Shown: one piece after another, positions 1 to 12,958 of the stretch
Layout of the letters: each line of letters opens with the position of its first letter
Numbering within the stretch: the first letter of the stretch is position 1
Source: Glebionis coronaria
Taxonomy: Eukaryota > Streptophyta > Magnoliopsida > Asterales > Asteraceae
Reading direction: 5' to 3'
DNA length: 64,000 nt
Assembly: GCA_025667525.1 (NCBI GenBank)
Contig: JANFOE010000190.1
Coordinates: 1,180,501-1,244,500 of the forward strand
Notes under the pieces: model-generated
What the model saw: the letters and a program-made list of their open reading frames with translations, nothing else
Told to the model about the DNA's origin: nothing
Database searches by the model: none
Translations under genes and position numbers: made by a program

Positions 1-1443
1 TACGGTCATGATAATTATTTCATCAGGGAAGATGAATGTAGATACTGACACCTTATATAAAAAGGATAATATAGATAATAAAAGGGGGTTCGCGGCTAAT
101 GTGAACCATTAGAAATCAGGAGCCGATGGCGTTAAATGATTAAAAGTCCATTTGTGATTGTCTACATATGGAGGATTGTGAGATATAGTTATGTTGGAAT
201 CTTGTAAGTATAAGTATTTTATTCATGACATTTATGATTTAATGTATTTTTATCTGAAGAAGTTGTACTAATGGCAAATTATGAAGGCAGACATCGCCTC
301 ATACATTAGTAAACGTCTAACTATTGCAAAGGTCATCATCTGAATTTGATTCGATTTGGGTCATCGTCGACAGACTGACCAAATCTGCTAATATCATTCT
401 CGTTAATGATAAATTCTTGATGAAGAAGTTGACTCTTTTGTATTTAAAGGAGTTATGTAAACATAGTGTGCCTGTATCGAACATCTTTATCAAGATCCTC
501 GCTTCGCATCGAATTTCTAGAGATTTGCTCAGAAGTCATTGGGAACGAACCTTGATGAGAGTACTGTTTACCACCCCAAATCGAAGGGACGAGGTAAAGT
601 AACAATACAAAACACTAGAAGTCTTGTTTTATGTTTGAATGATTGACCTTTGGTAATGAACCGTATAATCGTTTTCCTTTGGAGAGATTATCATTGATAG
701 TTATCGTGTTAGGATCGAGATTGAATCTTGTTAAGATTTATATATTAGAGCATCTGTAAGCAGGATTTGAGATGAAGACACCCGACATACACCCATTGTG
801 AGTTGGACATGTCTTTTAGGTTTAAGGTTTCCTATGATGGCGAACCTAACCTTACAAAATACTCGACCCGCTAGACCTGAAATTATTGTTGAAATTAGGA
901 TCTGATTATTGACTGTCGGTAGTGGGTAGGAGGTTATGTGAATATGAAATGTAGATCTTGAAGTGCCAGATGGGTAGCGAAGTTATGCCAAAATTTTAAC
1001 CATGGAAAAATGAATTGATGATCTGGAAGATCATGGTATATAAGTCCCCGTTGTATGGGACCATAGAGATGATGTAAAAGATGGTATGAAAGGCATATAA
1101 GTTGGATCTGCCCTAGGATTTCAAGTGCTGCGTGAATTATGTTTCATATATCGAACTTGATAAAATGTCTATCAAGTGAAAATCTGATTGTTTCTTAGTA
1201 ATGTTTAGATCGGCGAAAAGTTGCATTCATCAAAAACCCGTGAACATCATGGATAGAGAAAGTAAGTCAACATTAAGCCTGATCTTATTCCTGTGGTTAT
1301 GTTTGATGAAACTCGCGTATTGTAATGAATTGCACTTGTGAGAAAAGACCGAATGTGAAGGAAATACCCACATGGCTTTAACTCTATAAGAAGCGAGTAG
1401 TAGATGATCTTTGAGGACAGAGATCCTGTTTAGGGGTAAATGC
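1..1443 (+). pseudogene. Decayed Ty3/gypsy chromovirus (Tekay/Del-type) pol 3' end: integrase and C-terminal tail
   Basis: Remnant of the last part of a Ty3/gypsy polyprotein. Around 235-325 the conceptual + strand translation, with stops and shifts, recalls the segment before the integrase zinc finger (KKLY.W...MKADIA.YISK). From 324 an open stretch of 92 codons contains DSIWVIVDRLTKSA, the start of the integrase core in chromoviruses. Near 1220-1400 the translation still shows NIMDRE and a tail resembling the pre-stop region of Tekay pol. The segment between zinc finger and core appears deleted, and no catalytic triad can be read. It lies directly upstream of LTR A in the same orientation, as expected for pol before a 3' LTR. 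The family call rests on several independent matches; exact limits are uncertain because the left part is outside the window. Confidence 0.75.
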
Positions 1444-4400
1444 TGTGACAATCTGTCAATTTATGGTTGATATTTTATTCTCAATATTTATTTGAAAACG
1501 TTATTTTAATGTTATATTATGAACTCACTTATTTTTGGGAAGAAAATTTGGATTTACGTCTTGAAGTAGCATCGACTACGTCTAAACCGGAGGATTCTAC
1601 GTTACGTGCTTACGTTTACATACACCGTTTTGGTGACAGTCCGACATTTCAGGAAATAAATTTATCCGTGAATATTATTTTGGGATTATAAATTTGTGTT
1701 GGTTCATAAACTCACAAATTTACGAGAAGAGATTAGGACTTACGATTATAGTTTAACGTCCTTTACGACTAAACCGGAAACCCTAGGATTACGTATTTAC
1801 GTTTTTGAACTCGGTTTTTGATGAGACAATTTTTATTAGATTTGTATTGTGCCGTTGATTCATAATTTATAAAAACTTTTTTCGTAAAACGACCCGAGGG
1901 CACGCAAATCGAGGAAACTAGAATCGAGGAATACCCGTAAATTAGTGGGATGAGACAAGTATACACTTGTCCCACCCCACTATACGGGAAGGCTACAAAG
2001 ACACCACATCATAAGATGTGGCAAACTTGTAGCTAACAAGCTAACACTTGTTAGCTAAAGCTTAACAAGTAAGCTACACATACCACCAAACCACAAAACC
2101 ACTTCACTAAACCATTTCTCCATTTCCATCCATGCAAACCACCACAACTTTCTCACTTTTCTCCCCAAAATTTGACCCATATTCATCAATAAACACCCTC
2201 ATTTGATCAATTTTAACCATGAAATCATGTGTTATTCACACATATGATGAAGCCCTTTTAAAGCTCTATAGATTGGTGGTGATTTTAACATCTAGAGAGA
2301 AGTTTTCAAAGGAGTCAAGGGCTGATTTTCCACAAGATGATTCATGAAGATAGGTGATCTTGAAGTTGATAATGGTATATCACAAGTTTTGCCATCAAAA
2401 TCCAAGCCTTGTTCATCAACCTCACATTTTCATCACTATGGTGGTATAAGGATCATTCTTCCCATCCTTCTTTTTATTTTGATTATGTAATCATGTATTT
2501 TCTTTCCTATTGTATATGTATATGATGAATATATGATGATAAAAGTATTGTGTGGGGATTTGGTGTTGATAAACATGGGTAAAAAGATGAAAAACTATAT
2601 GTAAAAATGGTTAATCTTGCTTAATTTAGTAGGCTGTATAAAAACAGTAAATAACCATATGATTAACTGATAAAATGGTATAGATGAATTGATATACAGT
2701 GATTATTTAGACTTTTACATATGTGAGAGTTGGCCATGCAATGGAATCATAAAAATGAGTGAGATATGATCAAAACAAGTTTAGAGTGCAAATCTGAGTA
2801 CACTGTTTTGGAAGAATTTTATAAAATACTTAAAGGTTGATTCATCAGTAGCTATAAAGGAATAAAATGAAGCACATAGCATGTAGTTTCTTTGATAAAA
2901 ATTTAGGGTTATATCTCCATGTAGAACTCTAGATATGATCATTTTAGTAAACTAGATTTTTAGGACTGATTTTGTGAAATTAATGTTTAATATTATTATA
3001 TAAGCACTCAAATAAATATAGTATAAAATGTGAACTAAAACCCACTAACTTATATATTATATTTATATAAGTATGTAAAATTATAAATAAATGAGACATT
3101 ATATAAAAATGGTAGTTTGGTAAGTTTTATAAGTTATAAAAACTATATACTAAGTTTTACGTCTTTTCGGCTAAAACCGAAAGATTAACGTTTTTGTTAA
3201 CTAAAACTTAGACGGTTGGACCCGTCTAATGTAAACTTTTATAAACTCACATACTGATATATAAACATATATAACAAGTAAAGACCGATAAAACCCGAGC
3301 TTTACAACATATAGACATTAACGGGCCAAAGTAGCCTTAATGGACAATAAACCCGACTAATTTGGTAAAACACTTATAAACTTATTTATTGGGCTTAACC
3401 CATTTGAGCCCAACATATAAAGTATAATACTGATAATAAAAGTATAATTGGGCTAATGAATAGTATTGGGCTTGTAATAGGCCCATTGGGCTTTAAAATG
3501 TAAACAAGTTGAACTAGTGTAACTAGTCTTGAAAATTACCAACACATAAACACTATAATGAATGAGTAAAGATGTATAAACCCACTTGATCATCATCATA
3601 TATATATAATCATCATATGTATACATAATTATTATTTTAATAAAGTCATTGGACAAGAGTCTAAGACGAGTATTATTTGTCTAGGTTTCCGTGATTGAAG
3701 CACGTACCGTACATCCGAATCGCCGATAACCGCCTTCCCACATCAACGTGAGTTCATAGCCTCGCAATCTTTTAAATGTTTTTATGAAATGTTTTAATAA
3801 CCCTCGAGGGAGATAACATGTTAGTTTTGATAAAATAGGACATCATTTGTCCCGATTGTCTGTTTATTGATTTGGACCCGAATGATTGTATGACCCGATG
3901 AATGATAAAATGACCCGATAGATGAAATGAGATGGATTATTAAAGTTAGGTTATGTCACTAAAAGTCCCATTAGCATGAATTGTGAACTACCGGGATTTG
4001 GTAGACGCTTATGCATATAATAGTACTATTTGGGGACGATCACCCCAGTTCGCGCCTTGACGGTTGATCCCCGTCGTGCCACATTGATTGGTAAGCGAAT
4101 TTATGTATGAGAAGATTTACACAAGCGTGATTATTGTGACGACACGCTAATTTAGATGGGCAAATCGGGCTAGCTACCCGTTGTTGGTTATAGTAAGGTA
4201 ACAATGTCATGCGGCTTATAATAATCCAATTAACGAAATACTGGTTTATGCATTGAATTACAATATATTGCCTGACTAGCAATACGGGGTCTTATTAATG
4301 ATATTATGTTCGTGTTTTGGTTTTATATAACCATATTCATATAACGGTTTTTATTTAATCTATACAACGTTATAAAACGTACTGTATGATGTTTTTACGA

Positions 4401-4882
4401 CATTGGTTCGTATAATGGTTTTGAAGGAAACAGCCTATATTATGATTTTTGATAAGAATTTGAATAAAATGACTCTGGCTATTTTATGGCCTATTACAAA
4501 GATTTGTACAAAATGATTTTCGGTAATAATTTTATACCGATGTTATATTGATGGATTTCATTAAACTCTATGAATTCACTCGGCGATATCGATGACCTTT
4601 TCTTTTAACATGTTTTATCTCAGGTACTTGAAGGTAATTCTCGAGAAGACAACAAGAATTCATGGCCCGCACTTAAATAATAATTTCCATTCAAATGCTT
4701 TGTAAAACCTGTATAAAATACAATGACTTGGGACCTATGTAAACTTGATATTTATGAATGGAAATGCTTTATTATTAAACGACGCGATTTTTAAGCGTTG
4801 TCTATGATGTGAGTAATGTGTTATCCCGTAACACCAACGAGTCTTCCGTTGTATTGAGTTGTATAAATTTGGGGGTGTTACA
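1444..4882 (+). repeat. LTR A, 3' LTR of an old Tekay-like element
   Basis: Begins TGTGACAATC right after the pol remnant and ends GGGGGTGTTACA at 4882, the terminal pattern of Tekay/Del LTRs. Orientation is + because the internal landmarks match Tek3 in order: a GTGAGTTCATAGCC block near 3748, a CTCGAGGGAGATA block near 3803, an exon-like boundary TCAGGTA near 4621, and the GTGTTACA end. About 3.4 kb long, AT-rich, no long ORF. The start is judged from resemblance to LTR B (TGTGACAACTC) and may be off by a few bases. The left TSD and 5' half of the element are not in the window. Confidence 0.7.
3748..4623 (+). other. Intron-like interval inside LTR A
   Basis: Starts with AAC|GTGAGT at 3748 and ends TTTTATCTCAG|GT at 4623. 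The same arrangement is found in LTR B and Tek3. Splicing is inferred only from the consensus match and the conservation. Confidence 0.4.
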
Positions 4883-5339
4883 TACTCCCTCTTATGACGA
4901 CATTTCTTGATATTAACGCATCATGCATCACATAACACATAAATCAACCAACAAACCACAAAGCAACCATCATATAACTCAAATATAGATCTAGTAAAAA
5001 TATCACTTTTTGCTAGAGAAATATCTCAAGACGACGACAAAGAAAACGAGAGATCCAAGTTTGAAATATAAATCATTCACGTGAAATCACTAATGATAAC
5101 AACTTGTACCTTATATTACGTACCAAATAATATAGGAAACCAATATATATACTTTATATACATATCATAGAAAACAACTAACCAATAAGGGATTTTTTAA
5201 AGCGTTTGAGCACATATAAAATATAAGTATTTACGTACACACCACACACAAATCCCTATATGTATTTACATGAGGGTTCCTAGGTTTTAGTCTAGACCGA
5301 CCACCTAGTTCTCTATAACCATTGGCTCTGATACTATTC
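4883..5339 (-). other. Leader of Tekay-like element B, truncated
   Basis: On the - strand this follows the 3' end of LTR B. It starts with a tRNA primer site at 5325-5336 and continues AGCC..GGTTATAGAGAACTAGGT, matching the Tek3 leader at 32753-32776. It shows no ORF and stops against the end of LTR A. Nothing else of the internal region of B is present. A purine-rich stretch on the - strand (AAGAGGGAGTA at 4883-4893) touches LTR A and could be a chance polypurine tract. Confidence 0.6.
5325..5336 (-). promoter_or_regulatory. Primer binding site, initiator tRNA-Met type (element B)
   Basis: The - strand reads TAGTATCAGAGC, one mismatch from TGGTATCAGAGC (complement of the initiator tRNA-Met 3' end), three bases after the LTR end. 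This fixes element B as - strand oriented. Confidence 0.75.
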
Positions 5340-7706
5340 TGTAACACCCCGCCTCAACGGAAACATGAGGTAAAACTACATGGACATCATCACAACACAA
5401 TGGTGTCACAATAGAGAATAAACTAAAAGATGTCATATATTAATGGGGCGTGTTATGACAACACTATAAATATACAACAATCTCATATAGTGCACAACAT
5501 CAAATAAACAAATGAACATAACTCTAAAATGCAAGCCTACGGTCTCTTGAATCATTCACTCTCTAAAACTTCTATCATCGCTACGCAAACCTGAAAATGA
5601 TACTAAAACATGTCAACATAAAGTTGGTGAGAACATAGGTTTATACTACCATAATAACATAAAGACCTTGACACACCGCTGTGAATAAATCAATAACCAA
5701 AACGTCTCAAACGTAATGGACCATAATGAGGTTATCATGCTATATGCAACAACAATCAAGAATACAATCAATTACCAGTCATGACCACAATTCACACAAC
5801 ACACTATACCCCCTCAAGAGGTATCTTGCCCCGCTCAAAAGGGACGATGTCAAAACTATCCGGATCTTTCCCACATCACCGTGGAAGACTGTCTCATATC
5901 CCCATCGAGATATCTTGCCTCCGAAGAGACGATGTCAAAAACCATACAATTCAAGCCATAGTCACATCATATCATAACAATCACATATATGTCCATCACA
6001 CACGACTTAAAACCATTCATAGCATTTTAACACAACACAAGTATCATTTACATCTCATACTAGAAAGTAAAACATTTAAGAATCAATAAAATGGGATTAT
6101 GAACTCACCTTGCGATTCAAAAGTCCACGCGCGATCAAATAATATTTATAACACGTACACACAAAACACGCATCAACATGGATTCAAGGACTCTACTCCT
6201 TCATCAATGTAACAACCTTATGATGGATACCTCTAGTATCTATTCTATATCAGCCCCATATCAACCCCCTAAGTGTTCCTCATACCAGTTATGCTCATAA
6301 CCCAAACCGTTTATTATTTACTTAAAACAGCCCCGACTTTTAGTCCTTGAAATTACAAAGTATATACCCAAATGTTTCACTCTAGCAGACGCACTTAACC
6401 AATTCCAACTAAATTCTCCTTTATAACGTGACTCATATAACATATAAACAAGCCCTCATAGTGATCCCAAGGCTTAAACCAAAGACTAAGTACCCCAAAG
6501 ACTCAAAAATATAAGTTTGAACCATGTTGTCCGAAAATCAACCTTGACTCCAACACTTGTACAAAGATTAAGACCAACTCACTAACCTCAAATAACCACA
6601 AACTTTGCAGTTTTGAAAAGTAGACTCCGAGTACATAATTTTACGCTTTTGAATACCCAAAAATCTTTTAAAACGACCAAGTTATGACCAAAACAATTTT
6701 ACTCAAATTCTGTCCAGACTTAGCAACGGTTCTGTGACAGATTAGCGACGACTCAGCGACATATCATTTTTTAGATAAAATCCTAAATCTGATTTTAAAC
6801 ACTATTAATCCCCCATTAATTACTCAATTCAAGTCCTAACCTTTTAATTACTATAAAATTAAGAACCCTAACTCTGATTAATTACATCGTTATAACATGA
6901 GTAATTAAATAAAAATAAGGATTTAAACAAGATTATACCTTAATTGATTAAAAATCAAGATCTTGAAGAAACCCCCTTTTTTCTCCTCCCACCACCGATG
7001 GTTTCTTATTTTTTTTGTTTCTCTATGTTTTAATTTGGGACTAAAACTAATATATAATAAACTCTCCTAGTCCAAGCCCAAATCCAATTTTTTATTTTTT
7101 TCTCAGTCGTCGGCCTAAACCGACTTTTTTTTCAAATTATAGTTTGTCTAATTTTCACTCAAGTTTCCTTATTTATAAAAAGAATCCTTTATTTATTATT
7201 TTTAAAACCTTGGACTTTTAAAGTTAATTTACAAGGAAAAGTTTACATCTTATTTTTTTTATTAAACTTTAGTCATTTTAAAATTCTATTCTATAAAAAT
7301 TTACCATCCACGACTCTTAAATAAAGCTATGAAATTCTAACATAACCTGGTGCTAACTATCTATACTACTAAATGCTTAGCTATATATAACTACGTACTA
7401 ATACTACGTACACAACCATTAATTGCGTACGTACGAAAAATAAAGCAACACCACAATACCCTAAAATTCGACTTTCGGGAATTGCATTATTCCTACGGAC
7501 CGTCAACATGACCACGATGTGAGTTATCTCAATTCACCACATTTCATTTCCAACCCGTACCATGATTTACAAATCATGTACCTCATTTCGTTCGTTCACC
7601 TTCACAATAACACACATAAAAACACATAGAACACATGTTCACACAATCTAACACATAATTAGAAGTCAACGGATTACAACTAACTAGTAAAATCCGAGTT
7701 GTCACA
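5340..7706 (-). repeat. LTR B, 5' LTR of a Tekay-like element
   Basis: On the - strand it runs from TGTGACAACTCGG (7706) to GGCGGGGTGTTACA (5340), followed by the primer site. Length about 2.37 kb. It carries the same donor-like CGCAAG|GTGAGTTCATA motif (6108) and acceptor-like TTTTCAG|GT (5591) as the other Tekay-like LTRs. Inside, at 5821 and 5910, two copies of a block around TATCTTGCC...GACGATGTCAAAA are spaced 89 bp apart. No long ORF; the two overlapping short + strand reading frames at 5726-6089 have no recognisable content. Confidence 0.75.
5591..6108 (-). other. Intron-like interval inside LTR B
   Basis: On the - strand begins CGCAAG|GTGAGTTC and ends ATTTTCAG|GTTTGC, giving 518 bp between a near-consensus 5' splice site and a pyrimidine-rich 3' site. 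Comparable to the intervals in LTR A and Tek3. Confidence 0.45.
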
Positions 7707-8156
7707 TTATATGAGCTCGTAGGCATTCCATTACCTTTCTTTTATTTACTCTTTGTGGTCTTTATTTTCATCTTATTATACATACATTGTTGATATCCGC
7801 AAATTTCATCACCACTCTTTGCTTTTTAGACTTATTTGTTATATATCCGTTCACTGGACGTTTTGCTCAGCCGTGTTTATTTTTCCATGCGACAGGTATT
7901 AAGCGGGAGGCTGGGCTATGAGAGTGTGGGCTTACTTAGAGTTACCCAAGAGTTTAGTAAAATCCGTTATGACATTTTTATGATTTACTACATTTGCATT
8001 TTGGACACTATTGTTTTGGGGATTTATGTTATTAAAGTATTACTTTGGATGTTATGATAATTTAATGAAAGTTTCAATTTAGCCCTTCTAAAATATGATG
8101 TTTCTGATATGACACCACACGTGACACTTTGTCTTTTTATCAGAGTGGGTGTTACA
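7707..8156 (+). repeat. LTR C fragment (3' end of another Tekay-like LTR)
   Basis: Ends GTGGGTGTTACA at 8156 and holds a conserved acceptor-like boundary, CGACAG|GTATTAAGCGGG at 7895, as found near the end of the other Tekay-like LTRs. Its 5' part is missing, cut off at the start of LTR B. LINE1 coding sequence follows immediately, so this end lies in or against LINE1. Confidence 0.55.
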
Positions 8157-9382
8157 CCTGGTTAGTCTAAACCAATCAGCGTTTGTTATGAGTAGAAGGA
8201 TATCAGATAATATTCTTTTAACGCAAGAGCTTATGCATAATTGATAATTATCATTTGAATCGGAGAACTCCTAGATGTGCATTTAAGATTGATATTCAAA
8301 AAGCCTATGACACGGTTCATTGGATGTTTCTTAAAGAGGTTCTTAAACAGATTGGGTTTCAAACTAGAATGGTGGGGTGGATTATGGAGTGTCTATCATC
8401 TACATCCTTCTCTCTTTCGATAAATGGTACGCTTCACAGGTATTTTCGTGGGAAAAGGGGCCTCAGGCAAGGAGACCCGCTTTCTCCATACCTTTTCACT
8501 CTTATCATGGAAGTACTTACACTTATTCTCCAGCGAAGGGTTCGTGAATCAGATGATTTTGTATATCATATGTATTGCTCCAAGCTTGAATGGATCAACT
8601 TATGCTTTGGCGATGATTTGTTTATTTTTGCCCATGGGGACTCTAATTCGGCGAAGGTCATTATAGAAGCGTTGGATGAATTTAAAAATGTTTTGAATTT
8701 GGTTCCTAGCCTTCCTAAGAGCACGATATATTTTTGTAATGTGCTTAATCATATTAAGGTTTCCATTTTACAGATTTTATCGTTTGAAGAGGGTAAACTC
8801 CCAGTTAAATATCTGAGGGTACATCTTATTTCTTCTATACTGATCTACAGAGATTGTGGGGAACTAAAGGAAAGAATAAGAAGCCGTATCAAAGATTAGA
8901 AGAATAAAATTTTATCTATGGCGGGCACATTGCAGCTTATTCGTTCCGTTCTTGGTTTTATGCATGTGTATTGGGCTTAGGTCTTCATCCTTCCTAATCG
9001 TATGCTTGACATTGCGCAACTCATGATGGGTTTTCTTTCGTGTCAAGGTGATATGGGGCAGGGTAAAGCCAAGGTTTCGTGGGAGGTGGTTTGTCTTCCA
9101 AAAACGAAAGGGGGTCTTGGAGTTCGACGACTTGATTTATTCAATAAGGCTCTCATAATTCCGCATATTTGGAGTCTTCTCTCACGGAAGGATTCCTAAT
9201 GGGTAAGATGAATTTATGATTATAACATTCGAGGTCGACATTTCTTTGAGGTTCCTCCTTGGGGTAATATGACGTAGAGCTAGAGGAAACTTCTTCAACT
9301 TCGGTCGGTTATTTGTGATCATGTGTCTTATGCTGTTGGTGACGGTTCGTCCTTTTCTTTATGGTTCGATAGGTAGGGTATG
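8157..9382 (+). pseudogene. LINE1 part 1: L1-type reverse transcriptase, broken
   Basis: Non-LTR retrotransposon ORF2 reverse transcriptase, which in this family copies the element RNA at a nicked target. An open stretch at 8255-8899 (214 codons) shows KIDIQKAYDTV (block A region), RGLRQGDPLSPYLF (residues 68-81) and the catalytic block as FGDD (residues 118-121, where FADD is usual). Before it, 8157-8254 still encodes NQSAFV..RRISDNILLTQELMHN with a stop. After the stop at 8897, coding continues past 9000 (KAKVSWEVVCLPKTKGGLG) to LWFDR at about 9371, where Ath1 is inserted. It resumes at 20581. Several stops mean it is dead. The 5' half (ORF1, endonuclease) is absent. Confidence 0.9.
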
Positions 9383-11094
9383 TGATACACGTTTTTCAAT
9401 GGGTTCAGTTTATGTCTCTCGGAATCCTCTCGAATTGATCTAGGCTCTAAGTGGAATGATTTATTCTTGGTTAATAAAAAAGGTGATGGTTTATTTTATC
9501 TATTTTAAACCAATGACTAATGACAAATAAGTGAGTGTCGAAGAGTAAAATTAAAGCTTTGAAAGATTAAACTAGATTGACAAGTTAAAAGTGAATGCTT
9601 GAAAACTTAAAGGCAAAATGAGAAAAACACTTGAACACTTAATAAAACTAACACTTAAAACTTTGTAAAATTTTAAAACTTAATCTATCGGAATATAGAA
9701 TTGCAAGGCTATCGGAATGTCAAAATCATACCCATCGGAATATAACTAAAACCAGTCCATCGGAATATTTGTCAAAACAATCCATCGGAATAATTAAAAT
9801 GCAAGCTGTCGGAATGATGGTCTATCGCAATGAATTCGATCGGAATGTTGCTATCTAGATCGGAATGTTGTAAATGAAAATTGGCCAGAGTTTCGTCTTA
9901 AAAAGGACCTTAGTCCCGTCGGAATGTGCGATCGCAATAAGCGATCGCAATCCTGATCGGAATAAGGGGGAATTACTACCAGATCGCAAAGTAAAACCCT
10001 CTTGGGTTATTGCGATCTAAAGAAATGAATCTGTCGGAATGTGTGTAAACCCTTGTGTTACGATAGAAGCTCAAATCAATCTGAAAATGGTGCAAAGCCA
10101 AAACTTCAATAAGCACGAACAATAAACTATTTTAACCGGGACTTAATCACTTCAACAAGAGTAAATTTGACAACTTTTGAAAACGTAAATCATGAACTTT
10201 ATGAAAGGAACTTTTAAACGACTAAAACCTTGATGAAATCCTAAAACAATAAGCTTAAACAAGAAATAAGCCAATAAGCATGGAGAGCTTATAGCCTATT
10301 CACGCAAGACCTTAAAAAGGAACAAGAAAGATTAACTTTTGGTCATGAACTCATCCAAGAATCCAAACCGTATGGAATGAAACAATCGGATCAAGGATTT
10401 AGGAAAACTAAGAAAAGTAGAAGAAGATTAAAGAACTTAAAAGCTTAACTCGAATAAGATTAATGAGATCCAAAGTACAAAGATTAAAGAAAGCTTGAAT
10501 TTAAAAGATGAAAACAAGGAAAAAGTTTAGTGAGAGAAAGTTTGGAACTTCCTCTCTCTAAAACTAGAAAAAAATGAAAAACTAAACTAAGACTAACTAA
10601 GCGTGTGAAATTTGTGAAGTAAGGGCCTTTATATAGGCGTGTGTATGGGCTTGTGAATGGGCTTTGATATCGGGCTTCTTTTCTTCTTTCTTCTTTAGTC
10701 TTCACGCCTCTTTAAATAAACGTTCCTGACTTTGGATTTTTTTAGAAGTGTCGGTGAATAATTCCAACTCGTCTTATAATCTTTTGTTTAATAGACTCGA
10801 GTTCTTCGACATATATGAATCTTCCATCTTTGGCTCTATTCTTCGATAAATCTTCAAATAGGCACAATGACTTCAAATCTTCTGCATCTTTGGACAATAG
10901 ACTTCGTCTTGAGTCTTTTCCTTGATAAAACCCGTGCAATCCCATGTTTTCTTCAATATTCTCCCGGTTGACTCTGAGAACACAATAAACACAAAAACCA
11001 CGCATAATTCCAAACAAATGATATTAAATACGTGTTTTGGTCTCGTTTTGGCCAGAATTAAGGGGTAAAAGGATGGGTGTTTACACACCTATCA
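9383..11094 (-). repeat. Ath1 3' LTR (left copy)
   Basis: Starts TGATACACG and ends CACCTATCA on the + strand, i.e. TGATAGGTG...CGTGTATCA in the sense direction. TATA box on the - strand near 10628-10635 (CCTATATAAAGG). A degenerate CGGAAT/GCAAT repeat array fills 9682-10041. The short open frames at 10484-11088 recur in the other LTR and carry no recognisable protein. Confidence 0.95.
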
Positions 11095-11106
11095 AATCCC
11101 CTACAC
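11095..11106 (-). promoter_or_regulatory. Ath1 polypurine tract next to the 3' LTR
   Basis: The - strand reads AAGTGTAGGGGATT directly before the LTR TGATAGG, the expected position for plus-strand DNA priming. Confidence 0.8.
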
Positions 11107-12958
11107 TTAACCATTGCCATTCCCTCATGCAATGCTTAGTGATAAAGCAAATTTACACTTTTCTCATAATCAATCAACCTTGGCCTTATTAAAATACTAC
11201 TAAACAAAAATAAAAATACTAAGAGACATTAAAACTTTAAAGTAAACAAAAGGATGGAAATAACTTGCAAAGAAACCAATGACTTACATTAGGGCTTTGG
11301 TGCTGCGACGATTTTTCACCCTCAAGTTTCACGTTCCCCAAACTAAGCTTAAAAACGAGATCATTGTTATTATAAGTTAGTAAATCAAACACTTACACAC
11401 ATGGCTTAATTAAATGCTTAAACTCCCTTATTCCTAGGTGTATCTCTTATATTTTATTTTTGTCTTAGAATGATCATGAAGATGCATTTTTGGACTTATT
11501 TCGATAGTTTATTTAGGCTGAAAGCAAAGTGGGACGATTTGATCAATAGTTAGCTAAAGTACAAAATCTCTTAAAACTGCTTCTCGGGATATCAAAAAGT
11601 TCATATCTTGGCATAACTCGCTTCACGATTTGAGACCTTTCTCGGGCCGATATTTGGCATGTACTTCATACTTCATATCTTGAGAGACGTGCTTGAGATA
11701 ATGGTCTTCTCATCGTTAACAGAGTTTCTTCACTTGGAGACTTTTGAGGGGTACTCCAACTTTGTTGACCACGACTTCATGATTATTTCTTCAATCTCTA
11801 TTTGGGATTTTGAGATACAACGATCCGCCTCCTTTTCGGACTTGGATCTATTTATCCTCATACCTTGTTAGGGTCTTTTCGGATAGACTTCTCCATGATC
11901 TTTATGGGAGTTGATTGCTTTTCGTCGTGAGTCTTGATCCTTCAGCAATAAAATTGAATCCTCATGCCTTGTTAGGGCCTTTTCGGACTCGCCAATCTTC
12001 GCGCCCCGCTTCATAAGTTATGCCTTGGCTATGAACTCTTATCATTACCGAGCAACTTTTAAACGATCTTGGGCTAGAAGCTAAGTAACTTTTCAAATCG
12101 TACGACCTTACTTATTGCAGATAAATTATTACCAAGTGATGGGAGAATAGGCAAATAATTACACCAAGTGAGCTTGTGCAAGAATACCGACTTATAATTG
12201 ACTCTATCATTTCTCGTCCTCCACAATTTAAAATCTCAAGTAATGAGACTCGTGGATGCTTAGCCTAATAAACCAATTAAGGTCTACGTGGTTAAGGATA
12301 CTAGCTAGAATAAACTTGGATAAGTCTATTCGGGTTGAGTCAAAATAATCGCAACGGGCCTAATATGTCAACGACTTCTAAACTAGCTACACCACTTTAT
12401 TAATATTTTTGACTTTATTGCGGGATATATACATATGAAAGCAAAGATAAAAATTTAAAAATTACGACTAAATGGCCAAAGTTAATAAAAAATTTGAAAA
12501 ATGTTGAAAAATAGGATTTTCCGGTTAAATGAAGGCATTTTCATGGAAAAGTCCACTTAAAACTTCGATAGAAATCCCCCCTACACTTAAGATAAACATT
12601 GTCCTCAATGTTTAAGCATGTGGGAAAAGTCTCCCCTACACTTATGACATTGTGCACGTTGTTTAACTCAAATTAAGGAAGAGACGACTAAAGTGATCAA
12701 TTTCAAATGTGAGTATGAAGAAAATTGAATCACGATAGTTGAGAGATAGAACCGGATTTCGGATAACACGGGCGCACGGTTCTTCAAAGGTTCCAAGAGT
12801 GCACTTATCCCTGTAATCACATCACCACACAAATACAAATAACCTATAGAGGACCCCCTACACTTAGGAGGTTAAACGGAAAAAGATAGATACTCGGGTT
12901 GCCTCTCGAGGAGCGCTTGTTTTTGATAACCGAGTCACGAGCCTGACTCGACCCAAAA
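11107..12958 (-). other. Ath1 spacer between pol and 3' LTR (non-coding)
   Basis: About 1.85 kb with no supported gene. Short open frames such as 11659-11871 lack family features and are not preserved in meaning. The region is closely matched by 23209-25154 in Ath2. It contains several further copies of the polypurine-like motif TAAGTGTAGGGG (- strand), near 12578, 12633 and 12863. Some Athila elements carry an env-like ORF here; none is visible. Confidence 0.8.

Noticed and set aside
4883..4893. Polypurine tract for a - strand element whose LTR would be 4882 leftward
   Set aside because: LTR A shows + strand landmarks (GTGAGT block, end order, upstream pol), and its sequence does not match LTR B. 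Kept only as an open question.
5726..6089. Two overlapping + strand frames (83 and 102 codons) as host genes
   Set aside because: They lie antisense inside LTR B and show no domain.
9682..10041. CRISPR-like spacing of CGGAAT repeats
   Set aside because: Units are degenerate, unevenly spaced, inside plant LTRs, and the DNA is eukaryotic.
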